NCBI GenBank assembly: GCA_021613375.1
Contig: CM038702.1
Span: forward strand, 29,281,349-29,345,348
Reading direction: 5' to 3'
DNA: 64,000 nt
From: Megaleporinus macrocephalus
Taxonomy: Eukaryota; Chordata; Actinopteri; Characiformes; Anostomidae
Below, piece by piece: positions 49,901 through 61,121 of this stretch. Position 1 is the first letter of the stretch, and each line of letters begins with the position of its first letter. Under the pieces are notes generated by a model. It was given only the letters and a program-made list of their open reading frames with translations, was not told the origin of the DNA and did no database searches. The position numbers were made by a program, and so were the translations under genes.

Positions 49901-52900
49901 ATAGCAAGTTAAGAAATGCCAAGCCTGCAATAAGCAAATGATAGGTAAAGAGTAAAAAAAATATTACAATACCCAAAAGCTAGTTTGAAAGGTAAAATTT
50001 TCACATAACAATTAACAGTTAAATATATGAACTATGCACATGCACGCGCACACATACAAACAAACAAACCCCTCTTTCGCATTTCATGAAGATTGCTCAA
50101 TGTTAAGCCTTTCTAGTGCCTGCTGGCTGCTATTAATTTATTTGATTTACCGAGTTGTCCTTAGGAACTCATAAAATATGAATTAAAGATACTGGATGTA
50201 AAATGTTATCTCGAAATGTACAGACGTTGAGAAGCTCTTACTTAGCAGTTGGCTTTGCATATGAAAAATCTAAGTAGGTGAAGTTACAAAGTCCAATATG
50301 CAAACTGGTAAGGACTAAGAGAAAAAATACATCAATTTGTCTCAAAATATTCTGGCTCAGGAATACAAAGCCAAAAGCATTGAGCAACTGTTCAACAGCA
50401 GTCTCCTTAGTTTGACTGGGCCTGGGTAGCAGGAGTCACTACTACCTACTAATCAGGTTTTATGTTTATATTTTATGTCTGTATGTTTGTCAAAGCCACA
50501 AGCAGCAATTCAGGGATCCATGCAAAATTTTGCAAGTATGTTAAACATCAGTCTGAAATAGAATAGCATAATGCTTTCTGGTAACAGCTGTCTTTAAATG
50601 TTGCAGTAAAGTTACTTAATATTTGTCATTATCGCAGTATTTTTGAAGTCTCAAAACTTGGTGAGCTGTCTAAGGCACTGACTAGGCAGGCAGCTGTTTA
50701 AGTAGCAGCGTTCTCTCTGACATCTCTCCTCATAAAACAAATTATTGAGACGCTCTAGTTAGAGAACAATTGCGTCACGGCTTGTTCTCGCCCACTGCAG
50801 CAGGCGACCGGTAGTTTAGCTGGTTGCTAAGCTACCGACTGGCATCCAAAATAATAACCTGAGGCTTAAAAATCCTCTAGCATAAATGCTAATGGCTCCA
50901 GTATAAAAATGCAAAGTGGTCAACGACTCGTTACAAAGTTGGTATTAAAATGCTGTTTTGTTTAATTATATGACAAGAAACACATTAAAACACCAGAGAG
51001 AATCGAAATAACTTACATTTTAAAATGACTTCACTGCTCGTAGATTTGTCTCTGTTGCACCTTGGGATTGCCTTAGTGGCTATGGAAGAGTTCGATGCTT
51101 CCTTACAACCAGGCCAAAATAAGGTGCGTCAGTACAGTATGTTTAAGGTATCTAAGAATTGGGACAGCCTACATGTTGGGAGCGCATACTATGACGTAAA
51201 ATGCTGCCTATGTAGGCAGCTCACTAGGTTTTGAGACACACCCAATGTCATTTGTTTTTTTTGGTAGTATACATGGAAAAATTATTGTTTCATGAGACAT
51301 GATATGCATATACAGTATGCAACAAAAGCAAGTACATCCCTGTGCAAGACCACTTAATGAATGAATGACTGTGCTAGACATGCTTAAAAATATATTTTCA
51401 CATAGAGAATTTGCCATATTCCTATGGTTGCTGGCTATATGGGAGTCAAATTCTTTTGTTACTGTCAAATAGTTCTAATGGAGATGCCGTTTTATTATTG
51501 TTTGACTATGTCATGTTATGTACAATTGCGTTGAGTTAATTTTCTTCAAATGAAACTAAAAACAATAATAAGTATATTGTTCAATTGCTATAAAACATTA
51601 AGTTGAGGGCAAATGTAAAACATCTAAAAACAGAATGGGCAATTTTAGGTGTTGTGGCAAAAAGGGCATGTACCCTTATTAATTAGCAACTCTATCTTTC
51701 TTTGGAAAAATATGTAAGGGCAGTTATCTCCTTAGGTGACACGACTATATTGTTAATTAATAGATATGCCCCAAATGCAGACAAAGATACATTTTTTAAA
51801 AAACACAGCCAATATAGTGATGAAAGTGATGAAAAGGGGATAACAATAATAGCAGGAAAATTTAATACAGTACACAATGGCAAATTAGGCATTAACCACA
51901 AGTAATATTATTAAAGAGCAAGGCATTACAGATCCGTGGAGGGACAATTAATTTAGGGGAAAGAATTTTAAATTGTATTCCAATCCACTTAAAAGCTATT
52001 TAAGGATAGACTTGACATAATGGATGTGTCCAATATAAACATTAAATATTTTAATTTTTTGTGTGGTATTAAGTTAAGCACATTGAGCACAACAAGTTTG
52101 TCTATACCTGGGACTTGTAGATCAGATCACATTTTATGACCAATTAATGCAGGAAATCAGGTTATTTCAAAGGGTTCACATACTTTTTTCTTGCCACTGT
52201 AGGTTTTGCGAAAGAGATTACACCGGTATTAGTTCAAGTCTTTAACTATGCTTGGACAACAGGCAACCCGCCACAGACTTTGTCAGTCATACACAAGGAG
52301 AGCAAAGATCCAGCATGGGAGGTTTTACCCTTGACATTGACAGGAGAAAAGAAACTGTAAGAATGATTGTTGTACAATCATTTTCGTTTTCGTTTCAGTC
52401 TCTTGAAATTCCTACTTCTATTTTTAAAACATTAAATGCTGAAAATATGGGCAGCGCCACAAAAGAAATTAAATCGTCAAACTCCATTTGTCAGGCCACA
52501 AAAATGGAAACCACCAGAAACATAAGGAAAAGAGAATGTCTGCAAAGCACCATCTAAACTAGATGAACTACTACCAAAATTTACAGAGGATAACATAAAA
52601 AACATTAATAAAAGCAATAAGCAGGACAAAAAAAGCTAAAAGTAACTAACAAATAACCCAACACAGAAAGGATGAAATGACTGGAAAATAAAAATGGAAT
52701 TTACACGTTTTGTGATTGCCCAGAACCGTTAGAATTTTAGAAGAATATATAAAATAAGATTAGACAGAGTTTAGGGATTAACCTTATTCTAGATCCAAAA
52801 TTATTCATGTTGGGTATACAACTTCATAACATGACAGATAGAAATCTAGTCTAAACATTAAGAATTTGTCTTAATAGCAAAGTTAATGATATCCGTTTCT

Positions 52901-55900
52901 TGGCTGAATCCTAAGACCACAATATCACACAGTGGAGAGACAGTGTAAAAATATCATCATGGAGAGACCACCGCAAGACTACAGCTCAGAACAGGCAAGT
53001 GTATCAAAAGATGGACAGGCAATGCTCAATCTGCTAAAAAAATTGATATCTTTCTGTTACAATGAATACTACTGTAATTGGACTGCTAATTTGTTGGTGG
53101 TATGAGAAATTCTGGAATGTGTTTGACGTATGTCATCATGAATTCTACAGCACAACAATCATCCAAATCATACCATGAAATCCACCATGAACTACTTTGG
53201 GAAACGGAAGTTGAAAATGTGGTGAGATCTTAAAGCATGCATACACGACTATGTGAGACCCAAAACCATTGCAAAAGTAAAAGCATTCCTTATGGAACAG
53301 TGAAACGGTGAAACCTTTGTGCATGCCACAACAGCTTGTTGCAGAGTTTGTGTTTACTTTTGATCACTTAAAAAAAATCAGCATGCTACGTAATCTGATT
53401 AAAGGTACACAACCTTTTGCACGCACCTGTATATTCTCTGTAACTGGACAGTAGCCATTAATATTCAGAGAAATGATTCTGTGAAAGTTCCTATCTGGAA
53501 GAATGATGTAATCTAGGGGAGCTAATAGATTTACATGTGATAGGCATTTAGGAAAGCGCTTTAAACTCTCCCACAGCGCCCCCCACCCAACTATTGCCTG
53601 GTCATTGGTCATTCTGGCCAATACAAGAGGTGGTCTGGCTGCTCTGGCTAATATTCTTTTAGAATCAGGATCCCAGATAAGTCTACATATATTTAATGTT
53701 AAAATAATTATGCAGGTACAAAGCTGCACTAGAAGATGGGAACATATTTGATTGACAATACATTGAAATCTGTATAAAATGCTTTATTTCCAGAATATAG
53801 ACCCTAGTGTGTTATGATGATTGGTCAATGGCAAATATTTTGATAATTTCTGATGTTCAGGGTATAAGTATTTTTTTCAGAATTTATGGGCAAAACCCAG
53901 TGCCTAGTTCACAAAAGTAGGTTTTGCATATTTTATCAAAAATCTAAAAGGTCCAAATTACAAATAAATCAAAATATTTTGTTTAGGAGTTTGCTATTGC
54001 ACCTCCTTCAGCTTAAAGGTGTAATTTCAAACCTGCTGTACCTTGACGGAAAGTTTGGCATTTCTAAGCCTTATGGCATACAGGAGCTCAGTGTAATCGA
54101 GACAGAATTTTTAAAAAGGTCATGTGTATGATATTACCATTGTCAACATCTACAAACCACCTTACAGCAGACTGCTCCCATCGTCTCTGCCAGATGTCCC
54201 AGCCCCTGCTGTGTACCCTGGCGACTTTAATATCCATCAACACAGACTGGTGTTACAGCAGTTCCAACAGTGATAGCAAAGTTCTGGTAAACTGGGCCTC
54301 AACTGTAGATGCAACACTCCTATATGACCCGTCAAGAAGGGCTGTCAAGAGGTGGAATTTTTGGAAAGCAAAATGGCAGGCTTCACCAAACAAGTCAGCA
54401 AGGCAGGGACAAAGCAGGAGATGATCTACTCTGCAGATTAACAGAGAAGCATAGGAAATGCTGTACTGAGGCGGTGGAGTCCATCGACTTCACACATTCC
54501 AGCCGATGGGGGTGGCAGACTCTGAACAAGCTGACCGGTAGGTCAACAACTCCGGCACAATGTCCCATCACTGCAAACTCCATCGCATCACCCCTGCTGA
54601 GTAATGTCTGCTGCCCTAATGCAGACAAGGACTCCGCTCAACAGACATCAGCAAGAATCCATGAGCTGCTCAGGGCCCCAGGGTGTGATTCCAACCCATC
54701 TACCAACTTCACGACTTGAACTTGATCTGGCAATCCAACGCCTGAAGACTGGCAAGGCACCAGGCATTCACTCCGAGTACATAAAACACAAAAATAAGGC
54801 AATAAAAAGGCAAAAAGGTAACTGATTGGCTCTGTTCCTTCTTCTCTGCATGCCTTCAGTACTTAAAGCTGCCTAAGATCTGGCATCATGCAAAGGTCAA
54901 GTCAATGACCCTAAGGGAAACCAGCTGCCTAAAGAACAAGCAGGCTTTCGAAGTGTCAGACCAACAACAGATCAGGTGACACTTCTGTGCCACGACATAG
55001 AAGATAGCTTTCAGGCGGGAAAGAAAGCTGGTGCCAGCTTCCTGAACCTCACAGCTGCCTACGACACTGTCTGGCCACGTGGGCTTCATAAGAAGCTTCC
55101 GGATACCATCCCAGACAAGCACATTGTGAGCTTCATTATGGAGATGCTGAGCAACCGCAGCTTCCGGCTACATACCAGCAACGGCCAAAGCAGCAGGGTG
55201 AAAAAGCTCAGGAACGGCGTCCAACAGGGTTCAGTGCTGGCACCAATGCTGTTCAACATCTATATTCATGATCTACCTGTAACAACATCCCAGAAGTACA
55301 ACCTGGCCATCTTACTCAGCAAGTCTTCCTGGGAAGCAGCAGAGTAGGGCCTCTCCAAAGACACGGACATCGTGTCCTTTTACTTGAAGAACTGGCGCCT
55401 CAAGCTCAGCAAGCTCAGACTCAACAAGTCAGTTTGTGAAATTTGTCCCTTCCTAGATGATCCACAATCAATACAATGTCAATGATATTACTGAAAGGTC
55501 AAAGTGTTTCGGAAATGCAGCGACTCAGCCACAAAATACTAGATCATGTAATGTTACAGTGCGGGTTCGTGAAGTGCTGAGGTGCAGAGTGCGTACAAGT
55601 CGCCAAAGCACTGCCAAACCTTCTCTGGCATCATCATCATATTCTGTTCCAGCTGCGGCAGTCCGTAAAGCAAGGTTGATAAACACATGGTTGGGTGAGT
55701 TTGGTGTGGAGGAACCAAGCTCTGAACTCAAATATATCAAAAACGTTTGGGATTAATTAGAATGGAAACCATGTACTGTCGCACAACATTTGTGTGTGAC
55801 CTTACAAATGCTCACAAACAGCCTTTTATAGCTGCATAAAAAGGAACCAATTCTACATTAATGCCCATGGATTTAGATTGTAAATAATGATGAGATTCAA

Positions 55901-58455
55901 CGTTATTATACTTCACTTTTATATCTGAGACTCCTCTGAATGCAAGCAAAAAACTGTTTTTGCAAAGCCCTCCAGTTGAAATACCACGGGTTGAGATCAA
56001 CCACTATGAAATATGCTGGAGCTTTGTGGGTAGGTTAGCACTGCTTGGCAACAACAAAACATTTTTTTCATGAAACACATATTTATAACCAAGTATGCAT
56101 TTCCTGAAGGAAATTCAAATGATTACAAAACAAAAAAGTGATTAAAATAAGTTTTTAAACAGATTGAACCTAATCCTATCCCTCACTTTAGCCCTAATCC
56201 TGACCCATACTCTAACCATAACCCAAAAGCTAATCCTAACTATCACTCTGGCCATAATGCTAGCCCTGACCTTAACCCCAACCCAAAGGGAAATCCTAAC
56301 CTTAACCAAAAACTAATCCATTTAAATTTCAGGTACAGGTATGGTGTCAGCAGCATGGTTATAACTTAGCTTTTTAAGTATGTTGAGAGGGTCTGTTTTA
56401 TAGCCGTTACATGTTTTGTAACTTCTCATACTAAAATTTTAGTCTATTTAATCTAAATAGGACCGCTTTAAATAAAACGTCACCAGGTCTGGACACTCCA
56501 AAACCTGGAACAAGAACGGGGCCTACACTCAAAGACTCTTTTATTTTCTGATAATTAAAAATTAAAAGTTAAAAATTAAAAAGCCAGATTCCATCATGCT
56601 ATGGGGGCTGGGGGCGGGGTGTATTAGGGGATAGTCTGTACGGTAAAAGCACTATTAACACTTAATGCATTATAAAGGGGTAACGGGCAGCCACAGATAG
56701 GTGGTCTAGCTTGCTAGCTTTTGCTTTAGTTCGCCAAGTTTCTCAGCTTCTGTAACTGTTTTGTTTGGACTGGACAAGAGACATCAACCTTAATGAACCG
56801 TAATGAAATGCTTATGGACGCATTGCCCTTGATTAGGATCAGCCAGTTGAGAGAAAATATTCCCAACATAGGTTATTTACCTATAACCATGCTTATTGTA
56901 GAGTTTTAGCAAGTGGCCCTTTGTTACAGAAGTGTTAATCGCCATCCCCACCTTCCCCTTTGCAGACTTGTCACCTTACTCCTTTGTTTGTACTAAAATT
57001 AACCTGCATCTCCCACCCTTAGGGTCATAATCTTTATCTCTACAATCATGTTTAATTTTCACCCACTTCTTAACCCCTCCCAAACCTTCTCTTTCTACAC
57101 CTTAATTTTTCACCTTTACCCTAACTCCTAAGGAGACAAAAGAAGAGAAAATTCAAAGAACAAAAGCCAGAACAAGATCAGTCTTATTAAACTAGATCCC
57201 CATTTAAATTTCCATCAGCAGAGGATATCCATCACCCGCCATACCTTCCCATAACATCTGTCAAATTTCTAAATGCATAAAAATGTAATTTGAAAGGCAT
57301 GCTTTGCCACATCACATTTCTTTTCAAACTCTTAGCCAATTTATGGATCTTGCTGAATCATCAATATTTCTCTTCAGTGGAACAAAAGACACCCAGTCTA
57401 AATCATGACAGTCAGACCATTATTATTATTATTATTCCCCCTCTGTCAGAATTTACAGCAGACAACATGCATTTGGCAGTACCCCCGCCACATTCACAAA
57501 ACACAAAAAAAGACTGTCAGATGGTCAAGTGTGATTCATCATTTCAGAGAGCATTTTTATTGTGCAATGTCAGGAGAACAGAGGAGCTGATTCCTTCTGC
57601 ATCACTTAATCATAGGTCAGAATGCTGTTAAAGGTAAACAAGTGCACCTGTTCTTTTAATAAATTATACTTTTATTGAGCATTGTGGCTGATTTGACTGT
57701 AAATTCATTTGGATAAAGGGCTGTATAATGTGTGATTGGAGCTGTTTACCTCTGTGTTGTGTGATTTTCATAAACAATATTGTTAATAGGTTGCTATTTA
57801 CACCAAGAGGTTAGATAACACGATTATTGGAAGAAATCAAGCAACCACATATAACATCCAGACACTAAGCACCACATACAGCTGGAATTGAAAGATACTT
57901 GTTTTTTTAACACATCTCGCGAACATTTGACTATGAGACTACAGTCAACTTAGGCTCATTAAACAGTCAAATGACAAGTTATCAATGAGTGTGGCTTGAA
58001 TTTGTTGAACCCACTAGATAGCAGGTGTTTCCACATATGTCTGGCCATGTAGTGTACCTTTTCAGACCAAAATAAACTAAAAAGACTAACTTGTGGCAGC
58101 CATACATTTCATGATAGCAGTGTTAAAAACCATCACTCTGTAGGTAGACTTTGTTAACCAAACACCACCAATAAGTTACTGAAAAGTGCTGTTTGACATG
58201 CATTTAGTTGCATAATAAGGTATTTATTGATGATTACACCATTTGACAATGCTTGGTAAACCAAATATTTTATTAAAAGTGGTATAAAAATTACTTGGAA
58301 GGATATGAAAAAAACAAACATATAGCAGATCCGGCAGTGTTTGTTTGTACTTATGTTCGAAAGAATACAAAAACTTACTTCCTTGTGGTCCATAAAACTT
58401 CACTACAAATTCATTAAGTCCACTCAGGATTGTGACTTCATGTTTACTCTCAATG
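36734..58455 (-). CDS. ube2h: Ubiquitin-conjugating enzyme E2 H, coding exons 2-7 (first exon not seen)
   Basis: Minus-strand exons, 5' to 3': 58455-58379, 48595-48521, 48328-48289, 46787-46735, 44742-44614 and 36858-36734. All junctions are GT-AG and in phase. They sum to 499 nt; a 183-residue UBE2H needs 552, so exactly 53 coding bases (17 codons plus 2 nt) are missing and must come from an exon upstream. UBE2H is a cytosolic/nuclear class E2 that passes ubiquitin from E1 to substrates with the CTLH/GID E3 complex and has an acidic C-terminal tail. Visible: the UBC core, HPNID (residues 75-79), the active-site cysteine in [13 protein letters not shown] (Cys87), [20 protein letters not shown], and the acidic serine-rich tail ending [10 protein letters not shown]. 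At residue 29 Ser replaces the Gly of the human protein (TILSGLNEF). It converges on nrf1 with the mir-183 cluster between them, as in human. Confidence 0.96.
38100..38600 (+). mobile_element. Truncated hAT-type element with BED-finger-like remnant
   Basis: It starts AGAGGTGTCCAAAGTCCGGC with a GGCCCGC segment, typical of the left end of hAT/Charlie-like elements. Near 38405-38590 a + strand frame reads [12 protein letters not shown], resembling the histidine end of a BED zinc finger in hAT-derived proteins. No DDE domain and no right end were found, so it is a 5' fragment. Confidence 0.55.
38625..38720. repeat. Dispersed repeat, family A fragment
   Basis: Contains ACTCTGGCAGCACTGATGTG and related wording also present at about 19860-19890. 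A short piece of the family at 19560-20045. Confidence 0.45.
40365..40445. repeat. SINE-like repeat, family B fragment
   Basis: TTTATTTATATAACGCTTAT followed by AGCAGCTTTACAG parallels the family B element at 45866-46125. A diverged fragment. Confidence 0.55.
41440..41915. repeat. Degenerate tandem array, about 100-145 bp period
   Basis: Variants of GAGACATCCA...TACAGA followed by AT-rich DNA recur near 41528, 41646, 41791 and 41890. This looks like four diverged units of one satellite-like array. Confidence 0.55.
43000..43250 (+). mobile_element. 3' fragment of a Tc1-like transposon
   Basis: Contains the region that in intact elements encodes the transposase C-terminus (CTTAACCCAATCTAATACC followed by TTTGGGATGAACT). 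It closes with CCCTATACTTTTCTCCATAAAG-like terminal sequence (first 20 bases considered). Stops interrupt every frame. Confidence 0.6.
44160..44460 (+). mobile_element. 3' fragment of a Tc1-like transposon
   Basis: AAAGACCCCTGACTTTAACC, ATCAAACACCTTTAAG and AACAACTCCATTTTAA are diverged forms of the same transposase C-terminal and 3' region as at 43000-43250. There is no intact frame. Confidence 0.5.
44614..44742 (-). CDS. ube2h: ube2h coding exon 6 (residues 100-143)
   Basis: Acceptor CTGTTACAG|ACCT, donor CAAAG|GTGAGT. It encodes [20 protein letters not shown] through YKQKIK. A competing open frame reads through the donor and is not used. Confidence 0.96.
45430..46640 (+). mobile_element. 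Tc1-like transposon relic interrupted by a younger insertion
   Basis: A + strand frame (45518-45844) carries a degraded Tc1-like DDE segment: [13 protein letters not shown] with the first catalytic Asp, and [13 protein letters not shown]. After the family B insertion (45866-46125) the element resumes with AACATATGCTCCTATAAAG, GAACTGGCCTGCCTG and CATTTGGCGCATCATGAAC. It ends with GGCCCTGTCCCAACTTTTTTG-type sequence. The shorter copy at 5290-5900 belongs to the same family. Confidence 0.75.
45866..46125. mobile_element. SINE-like element (family B) nested in the Tc1-like relic
   Basis: About 260 bp starts GTCAAGTCAAGTCAATTTTA, with TATATAGCGCTTTTTACAAC and AAAGCAGCTTTACAG, a very common fish repeat type. 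TAGAA occurs at both junctions and may be a short target duplication. Removing it restores the order of the surrounding transposon. Confidence 0.7.
46735..46787 (-). CDS. ube2h: ube2h coding exon 5 (residues 82-100, active-site Cys87)
   Basis: Acceptor CACCTACAG|ATCT, donor TTTATG|GTATGT. It is 53 nt and encodes [17 protein letters not shown] with the catalytic cysteine. A long (TG)n(TA)n tract begins about 43 bp upstream of the acceptor in the transcript sense. Confidence 0.96.
46831..46951. repeat. (TA)n(CA)n compound microsatellite beside the ube2h catalytic exon
   Basis: About 63 bp of TA, a short ACATATATACATAC bridge, then about 46 bp of CA. On the coding strand this reads (TG)n(TA)n and ends about 43 bp before the exon 5 acceptor. 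Confidence 0.97.
47222..47440. repeat. Dispersed repeat, family A copy 2
   Basis: Shares TACCTTGTCGGTGGTGGTC, GGGGTCCTGAC and GAGAAACAGATACC with the copy at 19560-20045. Confidence 0.6.
48289..48328 (-). CDS. ube2h: ube2h coding exon 4 (residues 69-82, HPN motif)
   Basis: A 40-nt mini-exon with acceptor TTTCTACAG|GGTT and donor GAAGC|GTAAGT. It encodes [14 protein letters not shown] with the catalytic HPN motif. Skipping it would shift the frame. Confidence 0.95.
48521..48595 (-). CDS. ube2h: ube2h coding exon 3 (residues 44-69)
   Basis: Acceptor TTGCAG|CACC, donor TATAG|GTAAAG. It encodes [20 protein letters not shown] and SPSI, the E2 core beta-sheet. The intron upstream is almost 10 kb and repeat-rich. 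Confidence 0.96.
50649..51236. mobile_element. Inverted-repeat element with promoter-like right end
   Basis: The left end TCTCAAAACTTGGTGAGCTG and the reverse complement of the right end, TCTCAAAACCTAGTGAGCTG, agree at 18 of 20 positions. The right arm holds the palindrome GCTGCCTATGTAGGCAGC and a CRE-like ATGACGTAA. On the - strand a donor-like AAAAT|GTAAGTTATT lies at about 51015. No transposase is present and no clear target duplication was found. Confidence 0.55.
51690..52800 (+). mobile_element. Decayed L1-like non-LTR retrotransposon fragment
   Basis: A + strand frame at 51702-51905 resembles an L1-type AP endonuclease: [16 protein letters not shown] and [11 protein letters not shown], where the usual Asp of the GDFN motif is changed to Lys. 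Near 52215-52340 a short piece resembles the reverse-transcriptase start ([22 protein letters not shown]). Many stops are present. Confidence 0.65.
53890..55445 (+). mobile_element. Decayed non-LTR retrotransposon (endonuclease end and reverse transcriptase)
   Basis: An endonuclease end can be read near 54135-54260 ([10 protein letters not shown] in broken frames). Reverse-transcriptase blocks follow: a [15 protein letters not shown] segment near 54935-54980, then [15 protein letters not shown] and [20 protein letters not shown] in the frame 54976-55347. The catalytic YADD box is lost: the position reads YNLAIL, and a stop follows soon. It is an inactive copy of a fish LINE; the clade is not assigned. 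Confidence 0.8.
55446..55910 (+). mobile_element. Tc1-like transposon fragment
   Basis: CAAAGTGTTTCGGAAATGCA, GCAGAGTGCGTACAAGTCGC and, at 55790-55875, TGTGTGACCTTACAAATGCT with ATTAATGCCCATGG follow the layout of Tc1-like copies seen elsewhere in the window. No intact transposase. Confidence 0.5.
56160..56420. repeat. Dispersed repeat with degenerate CCTAA-type array, copy 2
   Basis: Diverged CCTAAT/CCCTAA-like units are followed by GGTATGGTGTCAGCAGCATG and a GTATGTTGAGAGGGTCTG stretch, collinear with 28480-28760. Confidence 0.65.
56603..56630 (+). other. Candidate G-quadruplex motif
   Basis: Four G runs (5, 5, 4 and 4) with loops of 2, 1 and 7 nt lie on the + strand, opposite to the ube2h transcript. 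Confidence 0.7.
57830..58058. mobile_element. End of a Tc1-like/MITE element
   Basis: TGTCTGGCCATGTAGTGTA at about 58039-58057 matches the right terminal sequence of fish elements that begin TACACTATATGGCC. The left end was not found. Confidence 0.35.
58379..58455 (-). CDS. ube2h: ube2h coding exon 2 (residues 18-44)
   Basis: Minus-strand acceptor ATTCTCAG|CATT, donor GGAA|GTAAGTT. It encodes [20 protein letters not shown] and YGPQG. It begins inside the codon for Leu18, so an upstream exon is required. Confidence 0.95.
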
Positions 58456-59754
58456 CTGAGAATCAGTTAAGGTCAACCCAAAATATCTGGAAAAATGTTA
58501 TAAACAATTACCAGAAATGAAAGGTCAAAATAAAACAATTACTAGAAATGAAAGGTCAAAATATTACACAGTAGTACTTAAAACAACTTCGAATTCTGAA
58601 TAATGACAAACAGGCTGTTATTAATTATATTCCACAAATGGGTTTTGCACAATAAAATAACCACACAAAATAATGCGAAATCAATTACAGTACAAGATAC
58701 TTATGGTGGGAACTACCCTTAACGATTTTCACCAGTACTTACTCAAGAAGCTGACATGGCAGTTTACTTCACTACCTATGAAGTGTGTATGAACATTATG
58801 TAATTATGAGTTTTAAATTAAAAGATCTGTCTGTATACGGCTTTAAATAGTTTGTACAAATCAAAATTTAGTGAGTAAGGCAAGTGGGAAAGTGGCTACA
58901 GAAGAGGAAAAAAACTTCTTTTGTCAACACTGGAAAGCAAAACAGCAGCACAGCAAACAAAATACTGCACCGTCACATTCCAATACCAAAATGGTAAACT
59001 TAAAAACCCAACAACCAAGCATAATCTTTTAATGTTATGGATGCATTTGAAAAAGGGGTTGATAAAGTAAAACAATAAAACAATAGGCCACAACGCAAGT
59101 ACTCAAACGCATATGACAACACCTGGCCAAAGCGCTGCAAATGCACATCCCTTCTTTACAAACTGACCGTACTTACATTACTGCTGTTAAAATACTCAGC
59201 AGAGACAGAGGACAAATTAGGGCTGGATATACTGTTACTCCAACAGTCTCAGCAGCAAAATATGGACAGTAGGATAGATTGATCAGCTTTAGATGCTCTG
59301 TTTAAATATATAATGTACAAAGTAATGTAACATTACAGTACATGTCCTGTCAAGACTTTTGAAAAGTGACAATAGCAATTATGGCAAGGAACAAATACAT
59401 CCTAAACTGACAATAAAAAGATTTTATTTAAACGTGTAGAGGTTTATTTCTGTTTGAAGAAACTGTTAAAAATGACAAAAAAGTTAAGCTTTTAATTAAG
59501 TCAAACAAAGTCACTTGGGTGACCTCAGGAAAGATTAAGACAAAGAGTGAGTCAAAATAATGTTAAGACTAAGCCAAGACAGTCACCGTTAATTCATGGT
59601 CTTCTATGGGCTTAATTTCATGTTTATACAATAAATTAGATGGTTAAAGAAATTGTACATATGGTTATATCATTATATTAAGAATGTCTGCCACAATAGT
59701 AAACAAATATATACTAGATCATTTTTAAGGAGGGAAAAGATCCAATATTACATA

Positions 59755-60480
59755 CTAGTGAATGGCAAAAGTATCTGGTGACCCCTTGTGCAGCAGTAAC
59801 TGTTGTTGAACGTTTCTGTAACCGTTGATTTGTCCTACACTTTGGCTTGGATAGATTTTAACCAATTCTTCCACACAAAAAAGCTTAAACTTATGCTGGT
59901 GGGTTTCTTCCCATGAACTGTTTGCTTCAGGTTCCCCCACAACATTTCTGTTGGTAGGGTCAGGACTTTGACTTGGCTATTTCCAAGTATTTGCTACTAT
60001 AATTCAGAATTTATTTTTCCATTTATGTTGGTCAGTCATCCTGGCCCAAATGCAGCATTTTTTATGCTTAAATGCAGTGTTTTTCTTTTATTAAACATAA
60101 ATCTTTTTGGTTGAAATGAGATGCATTATTTTGTTCCTAGCCATCCATATAACACTGTTTCAACTGATTTCTGGCTTGATCATGTGATCTTTAACAAATT
60201 GCAGAGGGGCAGTAACATTCATGCTTTGTCCCTGCAACATATTTTGTTCTTAGGTCTTTGTTGGCTGGCCACTCCTGGGGAGGTTAACAGTGGTCTTGAA
60301 TTTTCTTCATTTGTACACAAACTGTGGATTGGTGGAGCCAAGGTTTTGTAACCTTTTCCAGCCTAATGAGGTCCTCAGGAATGTTCTTTGTCATGATATA
60401 CTTCCACAACTATGTGTTGTGATAGATCCTTGATCTGCTAACTCTAAAGGTTTGCATACTTTTGGCATTCACTTTGTAGT
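59755..60480. mobile_element. Non-autonomous DNA transposon with terminal inverted repeats
   Basis: The left end AGTGAATGGCAAAAGTAT (about 59757) and the reverse complement of the right end AGTGAATGCCAAAAGTAT (about 60455-60475) differ at one position. It is about 720 bp with no transposase frame and resembles Tc1-like non-autonomous fish elements. Confidence 0.7.
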
Positions 60481-61121
60481 TAAAAATGACAATTATTCTG
60501 CCACTTTTTTTCTAGAATTGTACATATACTGAAAACCATACTGAAATGTGTTTTTAAACAAAATGTTACCCCCAATATGTCCAGTTTCACAATTAATAGA
60601 GGTGTTGGTTCAAGTTTGAACAAGATCAAATGAACCCATAAATCATTCCAGTTCATTTAAAAGCAATCAAGACTGGGCACACACTCATAGAAAGAAGATT
60701 TTTGCAGTTCAGAAAGTATCACATTCTCTAAACTTGTGCACTGAGAAGCAACACATTCTTCAAGAAAACAAAATCAGTACAGAAGTTGAGAATTTGAATT
60801 CAACTTTATATTAAACGTTCTAATGTGGAAGACTGCACTAACAGTGCAACCACCATGTTAACATATTCATGTAACGTTCATACTTTTTGGCCCCAAATTT
60901 ACCCATTTTTGGCTGAGATTACCAATTACATCAGTTTGGCAACTAATTTGGGCATTGATTTTAGTCGACCAAGATGGTTATTGTTTGCACACCCGGAAAA
61001 CAATCATAACGGCAAAACACATTTAATATCTACATATATGGCAAATTGTTCTTAAACTTCTCCACACGAAATCTGTACTTACTATTGTACAAAGTCCAAC
61101 AATTGGAGGACAAAATCAGAA

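Larger units (their letters stand above)
48596..58378 (-). other. ube2h intron between coding exons 2 and 3
   Basis: Almost 10 kb. It holds the inverted-repeat element at 50649-51236, two non-LTR retrotransposon relics, Tc1-like fragments and the second degenerate CCTAA-type repeat. No other gene was recognised. Confidence 0.8.

Noticed and set aside
54309..54719. 136-codon + strand frame as a gene
   Set aside because: It is a broken part of the non-LTR retrotransposon relic.
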